From contig NZ_VDOR01000007.1 of the NCBI RefSeq assembly GCF_007666205.1, positions 80,111 through 144,110 on the forward strand: a stretch of DNA of 64,000 nt. Reading direction: 5' to 3'. Under the pieces are notes generated by a model that saw nothing but the letters and a program-made list of their open reading frames with translations, searched no databases and had not been told where the DNA came from. Of this stretch, positions 9,524-19,644 are shown piece by piece. The translations under genes were made by a program, and so were the position numbers. Numbering within the stretch: position 1 is the first letter of the stretch; every line of letters starts with the position of its first letter. Source of the DNA: Kocuria palustris (lineage in GTDB: Bacteria; Actinomycetota; Actinomycetes; Actinomycetales; Micrococcaceae).

Positions 9524-10555
9524 TCAGCGCATCGTGTAGTAGCCGTCGAGAGGCATGTCGTGCACAGAATGCTCGATCGTGCCCTGCTGGGGATTCAGCG
9601 CCGAGATCATGCGGTCGCCGCCCAGGTAGATGCCCACGTGGGCCCCGCCGTTCTGCGACACCAGATCCCCGGGGCGGGGGTCCGCGGTGGGCTCGGCCGC
9701 GGCGAACTGCTGCCAGGTGACCCGCGGGAGCTCGATGCCGTGCCGGGCATACACCCACTGCACGAAGGCCGAGCAGTCCCAGGCCTTGAACTCGGTGCCG
9801 CCCCACACGTACTGCCCGCCCAGTCCCTGGGCCGCGGTGTCCAGGAGGGCCTGATCCGGGGTCTGCGCGCCCCGGCCCCCTGCCCTGCCGTCCTCCGTGG
9901 GGCCGGCGGCGCTCGCATCCGCACCGCCGGGTCCGGCGCCGAACGGGGCGGAGGCCGCGGCCGCGAGGTCCTCGAGGCCGGGATCGGCCCCGGGGGCCCG
10001 CGGGTCGTCCGCGCCGGCGTCCTCGGCCCACAGCGGATCGTCGAGGCTCTGGACGGCGAGGTCCCCGGCGTCCTCCGCGGGGACCGGCGCCGCGGCATGC
10101 CGGGCGGTCGGATCGAGCGACGACGAGCGGCTGCCGTCCGCGTACTCGAAGGTGACGACCCCGGCGGCGTCGGTCGACCACGAGAACGTCCAGTCGTTGG
10201 CCTCGGCGGCCGCGCGATCGAGCCCCGTGTCCTCGGGAACGGTGCCGGTCACACTGGCCCAGGCGGGGAACTCGATCGGGGCCGCCTGTGCCGGCGCCGC
10301 GCTCAGCAGGGCGGCGCCGACCAGTCCCATCCCGGCCGCGCCGGCCAGGCGCGCGCCTCGAGCGGAACGGCCCGGCGGCGCCGGGACGCGCGGGGCGGAC
10401 GGCGCCGCGCCGCCCCGCAGCCGGTCGATGTCCTGGGCGTCGAAGTCCCACCGCCCCGGCCCGAGGTCGCGGGGCGGACGGGCGCGGGCTCGATTCCCCG
10501 GTGCGCAGCGCCCCTCGGCGGGTGCGCAGGACGACGGGCGGAGGACGACGGTCAT
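9524..10555 (-). CDS. Secreted NlpC/P60 (C40) cell-wall peptidase
   Basis: A 343-aa exported endopeptidase of the NlpC/P60 family, which cuts peptide stems of peptidoglycan. The C-terminal domain (about 235-343) shows the catalytic Cys in WDCSAFVQWVY, the His in GGAHVGIYLGGDRM and the GGQYVWGGTEF motif before the Cys. A hydrophobic stretch ending APAQA at about 75-95 looks like a signal peptide with a long, Arg/Pro-rich n-region; between it and the catalytic domain is a low-complexity Ala/Gly/Asp linker. The ATG at 10553-10555 was chosen because upstream codons lack conservation signals. No c-di-AMP riboswitch could be confirmed in 10556-10819. Confidence 0.85.
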   Translation of the reverse strand: MTVVLRPSSCAPAEGRCAPGNRARARPPRDLGPGRWDFDAQDIDRLRGGAAPSAPRVPAPPGRSARGARLAGAAGMGLVGAALLSAAPAQAAPIEFPAWASVTGTVPEDTGLDRAAAEANDWTFSWSTDAAGVVTFEYADGSRSSSLDPTARHAAAPVPAEDAGDLAVQSLDDPLWAEDAGADDPRAPGADPGLEDLAAAASAPFGAGPGGADASAAGPTEDGRAGGRGAQTPDQALLDTAAQGLGGQYVWGGTEFKAWDCSAFVQWVYARHGIELPRVTWQQFAAAEPTADPRPGDLVSQNGGAHVGIYLGGDRMISALNPQQGTIEHSVHDMPLDGYYTMR

Positions 10556-10819
10556 GGCGGGGCCTCTCACGGAGCGAGCGGCGCGGCCGCGAGAAGGCGG
10601 CCGCGGCACCGGCGGATCGATGCCCCCGCACCGTAGGCTCCGCCTCACGCGCCCCGTCTCCGGGCGGCTGCGATCAGGACGCCCGGGTGGAAGGATCGCC
10701 GCGGATCATGATGTCCGCACCACAGGAACCCCGCGGACCGAGCACTGTGGAGCCCGGGCGGATCGCGCCGACCGGGCGCGGCGGAGCGCCCGCAGCATCG
10801 CGGTGGAGCGGGACCGGCC

Positions 10820-11563
10820 TCAGCCCTGCCGGACCACGATCGAGGCCGCGGAGGCGGCGGGAATCCTGATCTCGTCCACAGCCTCGTCCTGCGGGGCCTC
10901 GAGCGCGCGCACGACGACCTCGCCGCTGTCCTCCCGGCGGGCCGAGAACGCGCCGCCGGCGAGCAGCCCCGCGCGCCCGAGCTGGGCCAGCAGCTCGGGA
11001 TGGGTCTGGACCACCTCGGGGACGCCCAGGAGCACGAAGCGGCCGCCGAGCTCCTCCGGGGCGGACTCCGAGAGGATCTGGTTCTGCCCGAGCAGCGAGA
11101 CCACGGGCTCGAGCAGCGCCTGATGCGCAGCCTCGTCCGATGCGGCGCCGAGCCCCGCCAGACCGGGGATCGGCATCCCGTACGGGGAGATCTGCGGGTT
11201 GTGCAGCAGCTCGACCAGCCGCTCCTCGACGGCCTCGCTCATCACGTGCTCCCAGCGGCAGGCCTCGTCATGGACGACCGAGAGGTCCAGCCCGATGACG
11301 TCGGAGAGCAGCCGCTCGGCCAGGCGGTGCTTGCGCATGACCTTGACCGCGGTCTCGCGGCCCGATTCGGTGAGGGCCAGACGACGGTCCGGCTGCACGG
11401 TGAGCAGGCCGTCGCGCTCCATGCGCGAGACGGTCTGGGAGACCGTGGGCCCCGAATGATCGAGCCGCTCCACGATCCGCGCCCGCATGGGCGGGATGCC
11501 CTCCTCCTCGAGCTCGAGGACGGTGCGCAGGTACATCTCCGTGGTGTCGATCAGTTCGGTCAT
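10820..11563 (-). CDS. ideR: Iron-dependent repressor, IdeR/DtxR type
   Basis: A 247-aa DtxR-family regulator that binds DNA when loaded with Fe2+. Alignment by eye places the known DtxR ligands at the same positions: Met10, His79, Glu83, His98, Cys102, Glu105 and His106 ([13 protein letters not shown]). Cys102 argues for iron rather than manganese sensing. The winged helix (about 1-70), dimerisation domain (74-140) and a C-terminal SH3-like domain follow. ATG 11561-11563 has AGGAG six bases upstream; the ATG two codons earlier is too close to it. No perfect iron box was found near iron-related genes in the window. Confidence 0.9.
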   Translation of the reverse strand: MTELIDTTEMYLRTVLELEEEGIPPMRARIVERLDHSGPTVSQTVSRMERDGLLTVQPDRRLALTESGRETAVKVMRKHRLAERLLSDVIGLDLSVVHDEACRWEHVMSEAVEERLVELLHNPQISPYGMPIPGLAGLGAASDEAAHQALLEPVVSLLGQNQILSESAPEELGGRFVLLGVPEVVQTHPELLAQLGRAGLLAGGAFSARREDSGEVVVRALEAPQDEAVDEIRIPAASAASIVVRQG

Positions 11564-11767
11564 GGACATCTCCTGGGCAGGTGGCGAGCAGGCGACCGGC
11601 ACGGCGCCCCGGGCCGGTCCCAGGCAGTCTACGCAGGGGCGACGACACGGCAGGGGCCGTCGACGCCCTGCCCGGCGGCCCGGATCGGACGCGGCGTGCG
11701 GCACAATGGCCGTCCGGCCGTGCCGCGAGCCCGACCGCCCCTGCCCGTCTCGCCCAGGAGTCCTCCC

Positions 11768-12904
11768 GTGACCGACCGCCTCACGATCCCCGACAGCCTG
11801 CTGCCCGTCGACGGCCGCTTCGGCGCGGGCCCCTCCAAGGTCCGCGAGGAGCAGATGGGCGCCGTCGCCCGCGCGCACCGCCATCTGCTGGGCACCTCGC
11901 ACCGTCAGGCCCCGGTGCGCGGCCTCGTCGGAGGCATCCGGGAGGGGCTGGCCGAGTTCCTGCGCCTGCCCGACGGCTACGAGATCCTGCTCGGCATGGG
12001 CGGGGCCTCCGCCTTCTGGGATGCCGCGGCCCTGGGTCTGGTGCGCGAGCGCGCCCAGCACGCGGCGTTCGGCGAGTTCGGCGCCAAGTTCGCGGAGATC
12101 ACCGGCGGAGCCCCGTTCCTGCAGCCGTCGTCGATCCGCCGCGCCGAGCCGGGCTCGCGCACGGAGGTGCGGCTCGAGGACGGGATCGATGTCTACGCCT
12201 GGCCGCAGAACGAGACCTCGACCGGGGTGGCATCGCCCGTCCGGCGCCCGGAGGGCCTGGCCCCGGCGCGCACCGAGGACGATCCGCTCGTCGTGATCGA
12301 TGCGACGTCGGCGGCCGGCGGCATGGCGGTCGAGCTCTCCGAGACGGATGTCTACTACTTCTCCCCGCAGAAGAACTTCGCCTCCGACGGCGGCCTGTGG
12401 TTCGGGGCCTTCTCCCCCGCGGCGATCGCGCGCATCGAGTCGATCGCGGCCTCCGGCCGCTGGATCCCCGCCTTCCTGTCCCTGCAGGGCGCGGTCGAGA
12501 ACTCGCGGAAGGACCAGACGTACAACACCCCCGCGCTGGCCACCCTGGTGATGCTCGACGAGCAGGTCCGCTGGCTCAACGAGCAGGGCGGCATGGACTG
12601 GGCGGCCGCCCGCACGGCGGGCAGCTCGAGCCTGGTCTACGACTGGGCCGAGGCCCACCCCCTCGCCTCGCCGTTCGCGGCGGACCCGGAGCACCGCTCC
12701 CCCGTGGTCGCCGCCGTGGACTTCGACGAGGCCGTCGACGCCTCGGCGCTCAGCGCCGCCCTGCGGCGCCACGGCATCGTCGACGTCGAGCCGTATCGGA
12801 AGCTCGGGCGCAATCAGCTGCGGATCGGGACGTTCACGGCCGTCGAGCCGTCCGATGTCCGGAAGCTGCTCGCCTGCCTGGACGCGCTCATCGACCAGCT
12901 CTGA
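11768..12904 (+). CDS. serC: Phosphoserine aminotransferase
   Basis: A 378-aa PLP enzyme of the actinobacterial SerC type, making 3-phosphoserine from 3-phosphohydroxypyruvate and glutamate in serine synthesis (it also serves PLP synthesis in some organisms). It opens with [16 protein letters not shown], has [12 protein letters not shown], and the Schiff-base lysine is in [12 protein letters not shown]. The GTG start (11768-11770) has AGGAG seven bases upstream. Divergent from ideR, convergent with the MFS gene. Confidence 0.95.
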   Translation: MTDRLTIPDSLLPVDGRFGAGPSKVREEQMGAVARAHRHLLGTSHRQAPVRGLVGGIREGLAEFLRLPDGYEILLGMGGASAFWDAAALGLVRERAQHAAFGEFGAKFAEITGGAPFLQPSSIRRAEPGSRTEVRLEDGIDVYAWPQNETSTGVASPVRRPEGLAPARTEDDPLVVIDATSAAGGMAVELSETDVYYFSPQKNFASDGGLWFGAFSPAAIARIESIAASGRWIPAFLSLQGAVENSRKDQTYNTPALATLVMLDEQVRWLNEQGGMDWAAARTAGSSSLVYDWAEAHPLASPFAADPEHRSPVVAAVDFDEAVDASALSAALRRHGIVDVEPYRKLGRNQLRIGTFTAVEPSDVRKLLACLDALIDQL

Positions 12905-12951
12905 GCTCCCGGGCCACCCCGCCCCCCCCCGGCCGGCTCCGGGCGCCGCGC

Positions 12952-14232
12952 TCAGCCGCGGACCGGCCGGCCCGGTCCGGGACCGTCGGGCCGGCCACCG
13001 GGGTGTCCCGCCACGCCGCGGCCGACCCGCCGGCGATGCACCAGGCCCACGCAGGCGCCCGCCGCCCCGGCGGCCACCGCGGCCCCCATGCCCCAGCGGG
13101 GCCCGAGGACGTCGATGATCCACCCCACCAGCGGGGCCCCGATCGGCGTGCCGCCCATCAGGATCGCCGAGTACAGGCTCATGACCCGGCCCCGGAAGCG
13201 CTGCTCCGTCGTGGTCTGGACGTAGGCGTTCGCCGTGGTCGTCATGGTCAGCGATGACATGCCGAGCGGGATCAGGCACAGCGCGAACAGCCCCGGCGAG
13301 GGCGCGACGGCCGCCAGGAGGGCGAACAGCCCGAACAGCGCCGCGCCGATGTACAGGGTGCGCAGCCGGGCCCGGGGGCGTCGGGCCGCGAGCAGGGCTC
13401 CGAGGAGGGTCCCCACGGCCATGACGGAGTTCGCCGCGCCGAAGGCCTCGGAGCCCAGGCCGAAGGCCGTGCCCGTCATCGCGGCCAGGAAGAGCGCGAA
13501 GTTCAGCCCGAACGTCCCCAGCAGGAGCACGACGAGCAGGACGGCCAGCAGATCCGGTCGCCCTCGGACGTAGCGCAGCCCCTCGCGGATCTGCCCCGGC
13601 CCCTTCACCGCGCGCTCCCGCGGGTGCAGGGCCTGCAGGTCCAGGCGCAGGACCGCGGTGATCATGGCCGCGAAGGTGAGGCTGTTGAGCACGAAGACCC
13701 AGCCCGTGCCCACCTGCGCGATCAGCACGCCGGCGACGGCGGGCCCGATCAGGCGCGCGGAGTTGAAGGCCGCCGAGTTCAGGGCCACCGCGTTCGAGAG
13801 GTCTCTGTCCCCCACCAGGCTGGCCACGAAGGTCTGGCGCACCGGGGCGCTGAAGGTGGTCGTGACGCCCAGGGCCAGGGCGAAGGCCATGACCCAGCCG
13901 AGGCTCACTCCGCCCGAGAGCACGAGCGCCCCGAGCCCGAGGGCCAGCAGACCCATCAGGGTCTGGGTCATCAGCAGCAGCCGTCGGCTGTCGGAGCGGT
14001 CGGCGATCAGCCCCGCCCACGGGGAGACCAGCATCTGCGGGAGGAACTGCAGGGCCAGCACCAGGCCCATGGCCCGGGTGTCGTGGTCGGTGAGCTCGTC
14101 GAAGACCAGCCACGACTGGGCGGTGCGCTGCATCCAGGTGCCCGTGTTGGACAGCAGGGCGCCCAGGAACCACCGGCGGTAGTTGGCGACCCGGAAGGAC
14201 CGGAAGGCCCCGGTCCTCGCGGCGTCGCTCAT
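12952..14232 (-). CDS. MFS exporter, enterobactin-exporter/EntS-like (MFS_3) group
   Basis: A 426-aa, roughly 12-helix membrane protein of the MFS_3 group, which includes siderophore and macrolide exporters. The N-terminus ([18 protein letters not shown]) and SWLVFDELT with the loop [15 protein letters not shown] between helices 2 and 3 are typical; a second FRGRVMSLY signature lies between helices 8 and 9. Its start ATG overlaps the stop of the upstream DUF3027 gene (ATGA), so the two are translationally coupled. Substrate is unknown. Confidence 0.85.
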   Translation of the reverse strand: MSDAARTGAFRSFRVANYRRWFLGALLSNTGTWMQRTAQSWLVFDELTDHDTRAMGLVLALQFLPQMLVSPWAGLIADRSDSRRLLLMTQTLMGLLALGLGALVLSGGVSLGWVMAFALALGVTTTFSAPVRQTFVASLVGDRDLSNAVALNSAAFNSARLIGPAVAGVLIAQVGTGWVFVLNSLTFAAMITAVLRLDLQALHPRERAVKGPGQIREGLRYVRGRPDLLAVLLVVLLLGTFGLNFALFLAAMTGTAFGLGSEAFGAANSVMAVGTLLGALLAARRPRARLRTLYIGAALFGLFALLAAVAPSPGLFALCLIPLGMSSLTMTTTANAYVQTTTEQRFRGRVMSLYSAILMGGTPIGAPLVGWIIDVLGPRWGMGAAVAAGAAGACVGLVHRRRVGRGVAGHPGGRPDGPGPGRPVRG

Positions 14233-14831
14233 CGAGCGGCGCCGACCCCCTCGGGACCTTCCTCGGCGATCCCGGGACCGTCCGCGGCGGTCTCGGGATC
14301 CTCGGCGGCATCGGCGGCCTCCGCCGCCCGGTCGTCGGCCGCATCGGCGACGGCCGCCGGGTCGATGTCCGCCTCGTCGGAGACGTCGTCCCCGGCCCCG
14401 GCGTCGCCATCCGGCCCGTCGGCGCGGCCGTCGTGCTCGGCGTCGTGGTCGTGCTCGGTGTCGTGGTCGGCGTCGACCACGCGCTCCGACCACGGCACCC
14501 ACGCCGGTGCCAGCAGGGCGTCATCGCCCGGGATCAGGCCGGTCTCGCAGACGGTGGGCTCCGAGGAATCGGGCGTGCGCGCGATCGTCACGTACCACTC
14601 CCATCCCCGGTAGCCGCGCGCCGACGACGGGAAGAGATGGGTCGCCGCGAGCTCGCCCTCGGCCAGCACCCGGTGTCCCTCGCCGATGACGTCGGCGGGC
14701 TCGACGGTCCGCAGCGCGGCGAGGGCGAAGTCCCGGGCCTCGGCCAGCTGCGGATCCGGGGCCTGCTCCGGCCCTCGCGCTGCCGGCGCCTGCTCGGGGG
14801 CGCGCTCCTGGGTGCTGGTCTCGTGGGTCAC
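14229..14831 (-). CDS. DUF3027 family protein
   Basis: A 200-aa soluble protein of the actinobacterial DUF3027 family (function unknown), recognised from [14 protein letters not shown] and [16 protein letters not shown]. The conserved part ends near residue 115. The rest is an acidic Asp/Ala/Glu-rich tail starting with a His-Asp cluster ([15 protein letters not shown]) that could bind metal. A ribosome site near the ATG is weak. It is the first gene of a two-gene operon with the MFS exporter and sits downstream of the cold-shock gene. Confidence 0.85.
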   Translation of the reverse strand: MTHETSTQERAPEQAPAARGPEQAPDPQLAEARDFALAALRTVEPADVIGEGHRVLAEGELAATHLFPSSARGYRGWEWYVTIARTPDSSEPTVCETGLIPGDDALLAPAWVPWSERVVDADHDTEHDHDAEHDGRADGPDGDAGAGDDVSDEADIDPAAVADAADDRAAEAADAAEDPETAADGPGIAEEGPEGVGAAR

Positions 14832-14870
14832 CGCTGCCTCTGTCCTCGTGGTCCGTGGTCTGCGAAGTCC

Positions 14871-14923
14871 GTGCTCCGCGAGCGCCGCCGCCCGTCGCCG
14901 GGGCGCTCGTCCTCCGGGAGCAC
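14871..14923 (-). terminator. Hairpin downstream of the cold-shock gene
   Basis: Nested inverted repeats GTGCTCC...GGAGCAC (14871-14877/14917-14923) and AGCGCC...GGCGCT (14881-14886/14902-14907) start six bases past the csp stop. Confidence 0.6.
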
Positions 14924-14928
14924 GGCGC

Positions 14929-15312
14929 TCAGGCGTCCAGGTTATCCGCGACGATGCGCAGGATCCTGGCGATCTTCTGCCCGTGGCTGCGGTCGGGGTA
15001 GCGCCCGTGCTGCAGCCCCTCCGAGATGCCGTCCAGCAGGGTCACGAGGTCCTGGCTGATCTCGGCCATCTGCTCGGCGGGCATGCGCGTGTTGCGGGCG
15101 ACCGACGGCCCCCCGTCCAGCACGGTGGCCTGCAGCGCCTGAGCGCCCCTGCGACCCTGGGCCACGCCGAACTCCATGCGCGTGCCGGGGGCCACGGTCT
15201 CCATGCCGTCGGGCAGCGCGGAGGCGTGCAGGAACACCTCGCCGCCGTCGTCGTCGGCCAGGAAGCCGAAGCCCTTCTGCGCGTTGAACCACTTCACCTT
15301 GCCGGTGGGCAC
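14929..15312 (-). CDS. Cold-shock domain protein with actinobacterial C-terminal extension
   Basis: A 127-aa protein whose first 65 residues are a cold-shock domain: (V/M)PTGKVKWFNAQKGFGFL carries RNP1-type KGFGFL and EVFLHASAL carries RNP2. It should bind single-stranded RNA/DNA as a chaperone. The last 60 residues form a helical extension ending QKIARILRIVADNLDA, as in the longer actinobacterial Csp proteins. I chose GTG 15310-15312, with AGAGG nine bases upstream; an ATG three codons earlier overlaps that site. Confidence 0.9.
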   Translation of the reverse strand: MPTGKVKWFNAQKGFGFLADDDGGEVFLHASALPDGMETVAPGTRMEFGVAQGRRGAQALQATVLDGGPSVARNTRMPAEQMAEISQDLVTLLDGISEGLQHGRYPDRSHGQKIARILRIVADNLDA

Positions 15313-15578
15313 TGTCCACATCCTCTGCTGCTCGTCGCGATGCGCGGCATCGCCGGTGTCCGATGGATCTCCTGCGCCGTCGCCCCGGCTCCGCTGCGGG
15401 AGCGGCGACGGCGGGCCCTCCGGGGTCTGCACCGGGCGGCGGGCGGCTCGGTGTCGCGGCCCGCGCTGCCGGGAGGGCTCCTGCAGAACGTCCCATCGTA
15501 CCGCAGCCGGCCTCGCGGCGCCCGGCCGCCGAGGACCGGGGGCCGGGGGCTCCCCGATCCCGGCTGTATCCTGAGCCC

Positions 15579-15890
15579 ATGCCCGCCCAGTCCCCCTCCT
15601 CCGTGCCCGGCCCTGTGCCCGACGACCTCTCGCACCCCGCTCCGACCCCTGCCCGAGGCCACGAGCCCGCGCCGAAGGGGGAGCGCATGGATGTGCTCGG
15701 CGGTCTCACGGTCTTCCTGGCCGTCACGGCCGGAGTCGCCATGGCGGCCATGCTGATCACCAAGTGGGTCGTCGGCGGCGGCGAGATCTGGCCGTGGTTC
15801 ACGCGCTATGCCCTGGTGGCCCTGCCCCTGTCGGTGGTCCTGCTGTTCGTCCTGCTGGTGCGCAACGCGATCCGCCGGGCCCGCACCTGA
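15579..15890 (+). CDS. Small membrane protein, two transmembrane helices
   Basis: A 103-aa protein with a Pro-rich N-terminus and two helices (about 43-63 and 75-96), ending in a basic RNAIRRART tail. No known family recognised. TATCCT six bases before ATG 15579 suggests a leaderless start there; an internal ATG at 15687 has a good AGGGGGAG ribosome site and would give a 67-aa version, so either or both may be used. The helicase-associated gene starts 3 bp after its stop. Confidence 0.65.
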   Translation: MPAQSPSSVPGPVPDDLSHPAPTPARGHEPAPKGERMDVLGGLTVFLAVTAGVAMAAMLITKWVVGGGEIWPWFTRYALVALPLSVVLLFVLLVRNAIRRART

Positions 15891-15892
15891 GC

Positions 15893-17965
15893 GTGGCCTC
15901 CCCCGCGTCTCGGCGCGCAGCCGACCCGGCCGGGCTGCAGGAGGAGCTGTCCTCCCGCTCGGCCGCCGAGCTCGCGGCGCTGCTGCGCCTGCGTCCCGAT
16001 CTCGCCCGAGCCGCGCCCGCTTCGGCGGCGCGGCTCGCGCAGCTCGCCTCGACGCGCGCCTCGCTGCATCGCGCGGCGCTGGGCCTCGAGCGCCCCGAGC
16101 TCGACGCGCTGGAGCAGGCGATCCTCCTGGGCCCTGATCAGGCGGCGCAGGCCCCGGGCTTCGAGGGGCTGCGGGCACGGGCGCTCATCCTGCGCGGGCC
16201 GGGATCGGGCGGTCGGAAGCCCTCGGCGGACGACGCCGCGACCTGGCTGCTCGCCCCCGGTGCGGAGCACATGCTCGGCCGCTATCCCGCGGGCATGGGG
16301 CGGCCCGCGGCCGAGCTGCGGGCCCAGCTGCCGGAGCCCGGGCGTCCGCCGCAGCTCGCCGCGGGCGCGCCGGTGGACCTGGGGGCCGTGCCCGCCGAGG
16401 TCCGCGCCGTCCTCGAGCGCTTCGCCGCCCATCCCCTCGGGAGCCTGCGCGATGCGCGCCGGCATCTCGATCCGGAGGCCCCGTCCTCGCGCCCGATCGA
16501 CTGGCTGCTGGCGCGCGGAATGCTGATGGCCGTCGACGACCGGCACGTCGAGGCCCCTCTCGAGGTCGGCCTCGCCCTGCGCCCCGACCCGTGGTCCGAG
16601 CGCCCTCGGACGATCCGGCTGCCGGACGGACGCCGGGTGCCGGTGCGGCTGCGCGACAACGCGGCCGCCGCAGCGGCCGCGGAGATCGTGCGCCGGCTGC
16701 GCGAGCTGCGCGCCGAGCTGCGGGACCGGCCCCTGGATCCGCTGCGCGCCGGCGGCATCGGAGTCCGCGAGCGGCGCCGGCTGGCCGCGGCCCTGGACCT
16801 CGAGGTCTCCGAGGCGGATCGTCTGCTGGGCTTCGCGCAGCTGTCGGGGCTCGTGACCCAGGGCGACGACGACTCCTGGCACCCGTCGTCCGCTCCCTTC
16901 GAGGCCCTCGAGGACCCCGCCGCGCTGGGGCACGTGATCGCGTGCTGGTGGGATGCGGACCTGGTCCCCTCGGCCGTCGGCACGGCCCGGCCCGACGGCT
17001 CGGTCGTCGCCCCGCTCACCGGGGACCTGGCGCTGGAGGACGCGCAGATCCTGCGCGAGGCCGTCGCGGAGGCGCTGCGAGCGCACGGCGATGCGGCGCC
17101 GTCCGAGGACGCGCTGGCCGAGACCGCCGCGTGGCTGCGCCCTCGCCTCGGTGCCGCCGTGCGCGCCCGCGCCTCGGGCATCGCCCGGGAATGCGCCGAT
17201 CTGGGGCTCACCGGCGCCGGCGCGGGGACCGATCTGCTGGGGCTGCTGCTCGACGAGGGCCCGGAGGCGGTCGCACGCGCCCTGGCGGATCGCCTGGACC
17301 GACCCGTCGAGACGGTGGTGCTGCAGGACGATATGACGGCCTCGGCCCGCGGCCCGCTGAGCCCCGGCGCCCGCGACGAGCTGGGCCTGCTCGCCGAGCC
17401 CGAGGGCCGCGGCGCCGCGGCCACGCTGCGGATCACGCAGGCCTCGCTGCACCGCGCCATGGACGCCGGCCACGACGCCGCCTCGCTCGAAGAGCTGCTC
17501 GAGCGCCGCAGCGAGACGGGAGTCCCCGGCGTGGTCCGGGAGGCCGTGCGGGAGGCCGCGCGCACCCACGGCAGCCTGCGGACGCTGCGCGCCGATCAGG
17601 TCCTCACCGGCCGGGCGGACCTGATCGAGGCGATCGCGTCCTCGGCCGCGCTGAAGGGCATCGAGACCGTGCGGGTCGCTGCCGAGGTCCTCGTCCTGCG
17701 CGAGCCGCACGCTGCCCGGCAGTCCGGCGGCGCGGTGGCGGCCGCGCTGCGCCGCGCGGCGCGCACCGTCGGGGTGCAGCCGGCGCCCGAGCGACCCGCC
17801 CGGCCGGCGGCGCAGTCCGTGGACGCCGCGGAGCCGGGCGACCTGGCCCTGCTCTTCCCCGTTCCGCCGCCGCGCCGGCCCCGGGCCGATCCCCGGGAGA
17901 TCGAGGCGCTGGCCCGCCGGCTCGCCGGCGACCCGGACGAGACCGAGGAGGCACCCCGTGGCTGA
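15893..17965 (+). CDS. Helicase-associated protein paired with XPB helicase
   Basis: A 690-aa Leu/Ala/Arg-rich protein of the actinobacterial family encoded next to XPB-type helicases (same pairing as in mycobacteria), with a C-terminal region resembling the helicase-associated Helicase_C_3 module (around LHRAMDAGHDAASLEELLERR). It probably acts as a DNA-binding or regulatory partner of the helicase; no ATPase motif is present. The GTG start lies 3 bp after the preceding stop without a clear ribosome site, and its own stop overlaps the start of the helicase gene by 8 bp, so expression looks coupled. Confidence 0.8.
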   Translation: MASPASRRAADPAGLQEELSSRSAAELAALLRLRPDLARAAPASAARLAQLASTRASLHRAALGLERPELDALEQAILLGPDQAAQAPGFEGLRARALILRGPGSGGRKPSADDAATWLLAPGAEHMLGRYPAGMGRPAAELRAQLPEPGRPPQLAAGAPVDLGAVPAEVRAVLERFAAHPLGSLRDARRHLDPEAPSSRPIDWLLARGMLMAVDDRHVEAPLEVGLALRPDPWSERPRTIRLPDGRRVPVRLRDNAAAAAAAEIVRRLRELRAELRDRPLDPLRAGGIGVRERRRLAAALDLEVSEADRLLGFAQLSGLVTQGDDDSWHPSSAPFEALEDPAALGHVIACWWDADLVPSAVGTARPDGSVVAPLTGDLALEDAQILREAVAEALRAHGDAAPSEDALAETAAWLRPRLGAAVRARASGIARECADLGLTGAGAGTDLLGLLLDEGPEAVARALADRLDRPVETVVLQDDMTASARGPLSPGARDELGLLAEPEGRGAAATLRITQASLHRAMDAGHDAASLEELLERRSETGVPGVVREAVREAARTHGSLRTLRADQVLTGRADLIEAIASSAALKGIETVRVAAEVLVLREPHAARQSGGAVAAALRRAARTVGVQPAPERPARPAAQSVDAAEPGDLALLFPVPPPRRPRADPREIEALARRLAGDPDETEEAPRG

Positions 17966-19643
17966 CGGACCGCTGATCGTGCAGTCGGACCGGACGATCC
18001 TGCTGGAGACGGGCCACGACCGCGCCGAGGAGGCCCGCGTGCGCCTGGCCGTGTTCGCGGAGCTCGAGCGCGCCCCGGAGCACATGCACACCTACCGGCT
18101 CACTCCCCTGGGGCTGTGGAACGCGCGGGCCGCCGGCATGGATGCCGAGCAGGTCATCGACGCGCTGCTCGAGCTCTCGCGCTTCCCCGTGCCGCACGCG
18201 CTGCTCGTGGACATCGACGAGACCATGTCCCGCTGGGGCCGCCTCGTCCTCGAGAAGGACCCCGTCCACGGGCTCGTGCTGCGCTGCCAGGACCCCCCGC
18301 TCTACGAGGAGATCTCCCGGGCCCGGAAGATCGCGCCGCTGCTGGGGCCCAGGATCGATCCGCGGACCACCGTCGTGCACGCCGTGGCCCGCGGCGAGCT
18401 CAAGCAGCAGCTGCTGCGGCTCGGGTGGCCGGCGGAGGACCGCGCCGGCTACGTCGACGGGACGCCGCACCCCATCGCGCTGAGGGGCTCCGACGCCCGC
18501 ACCGGCCGGCCCTGGTCGCTGCGGCCCTACCAGGCGGAGGCCGCCGGCGCCTTCCGGGCGGCCGGCGCCGGGACCGTCGTGCTGCCCTGCGGAGCCGGCA
18601 AGACGATCGTGGGCGCCGCCGCGCTGGCCGCCTCCTCGACGACGGCGCTGATCCTGTGCACCTCGGCCGTGGCCGCCCGCCAGTGGCGCGACGAGCTGCT
18701 CGCGCGCACGACGCTGGCCGAGGACGAGATCGGGGAGTACACCTCCCGCACCCGGGACGTCCGGCCGGTCACCATCGCGACCTATCAGATGCTCGCGACC
18801 CGCCGCGGGCAGCTGTGGCCGCATCTCGAGCTGCTCGACGGCCAGGACTGGGGCCTGATCATCTACGACGAGGTGCACCTGCTCCCGGCCCCGGTCTTCC
18901 GGCGCACCGCCGACATCCAGGCCCGCCGCCGGCTCGGGCTGACCGCGACCCTGGTCCGCGAGGACGGGCGCGAGGGCGAGGTCTTCTCCCTGATCGGGCC
19001 GAAGCGCTACGAGGCCTCGTGGAAGGACATGGAGTCCCAGGGCTGGATCGCCCCGGCGCACTGCGTCGAGGTGCGCGTCGATCTGCCCGCCTCCGATCGG
19101 CTCGTCTACGCGACGGCCGAGGACGCCGACCGCTACCGCCTGGCCGCCTCCTCCCCGGTCAAGCTCGAGGCCGTGCGCCGTCTGCTGGCACGGCACCGCG
19201 ACGAGCAGGCCCTGGTCATCGGGCAGTTCGTGGATCAGCTCGAGGAGCTCGGCGACCTGCTCGACGCGCCGGTGCTCACGGGCCGGACATCGCCCGCCCG
19301 GCGCGAGGAGCTCTACGCCGCCTTCCGCGCCGGCCGGCTGCGCACGCTCGTGGTGTCGAAGGTCGCCAACTTCTCGGTCGACCTGCCGTCGGCCACCGTC
19401 GCGGTGCAGGTCTCGGGCAGCTTCGGCTCGCGCCAGGAGGAGGCCCAGCGGCTGGGCCGGCTGCTGCGCCCGTCACCCGACGGCCGGCAGGCCACGTTCT
19501 ACACCGTCGTGGCGCGGGAGACGGTCGATGCGTCCTTCGCGGCCAAGCGCCAGAGGTTCCTGGCCGAGCAGGGCTACGCCTACAGCATCGAGGACGCCTC
19601 GGAGCTGCCGCCCGTCGTCGTCGACCCCGAGGGACAGGACTGA
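17958..19643 (+). CDS. XPB/Ercc3-type DNA helicase (SF2)
   Basis: A 561-aa bacterial homologue of the eukaryotic repair/transcription helicase XPB, a 3'-5' translocase. Walker A CGAGKT is at 211-216, the DEVH box at about 304-307, LGLTATLVREDGRE holds motif III and the XPB-specific RED motif (about 334-336), and the QRLGRLLRP motif VI lies near 500. The N-terminal 190 residues are the damage-recognition-like region. GTG 17958 has GAGGAG upstream. It forms an operon with the helicase-associated gene and thymidine kinase. Confidence 0.93.
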   Translation: MADGPLIVQSDRTILLETGHDRAEEARVRLAVFAELERAPEHMHTYRLTPLGLWNARAAGMDAEQVIDALLELSRFPVPHALLVDIDETMSRWGRLVLEKDPVHGLVLRCQDPPLYEEISRARKIAPLLGPRIDPRTTVVHAVARGELKQQLLRLGWPAEDRAGYVDGTPHPIALRGSDARTGRPWSLRPYQAEAAGAFRAAGAGTVVLPCGAGKTIVGAAALAASSTTALILCTSAVAARQWRDELLARTTLAEDEIGEYTSRTRDVRPVTIATYQMLATRRGQLWPHLELLDGQDWGLIIYDEVHLLPAPVFRRTADIQARRRLGLTATLVREDGREGEVFSLIGPKRYEASWKDMESQGWIAPAHCVEVRVDLPASDRLVYATAEDADRYRLAASSPVKLEAVRRLLARHRDEQALVIGQFVDQLEELGDLLDAPVLTGRTSPARREELYAAFRAGRLRTLVVSKVANFSVDLPSATVAVQVSGSFGSRQEEAQRLGRLLRPSPDGRQATFYTVVARETVDASFAAKRQRFLAEQGYAYSIEDASELPPVVVDPEGQD

Positions 19644-19644
19644 G

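Noticed and set aside
10556..10819. c-di-AMP (ydaO) riboswitch upstream of the NlpC/P60 gene
   Set aside because: Such riboswitches often precede these peptidase genes in actinobacteria, and GGTGCGGGGGCAT looks suggestive, but the other conserved elements and a consistent fold could not be found. A covariance-model search would decide.
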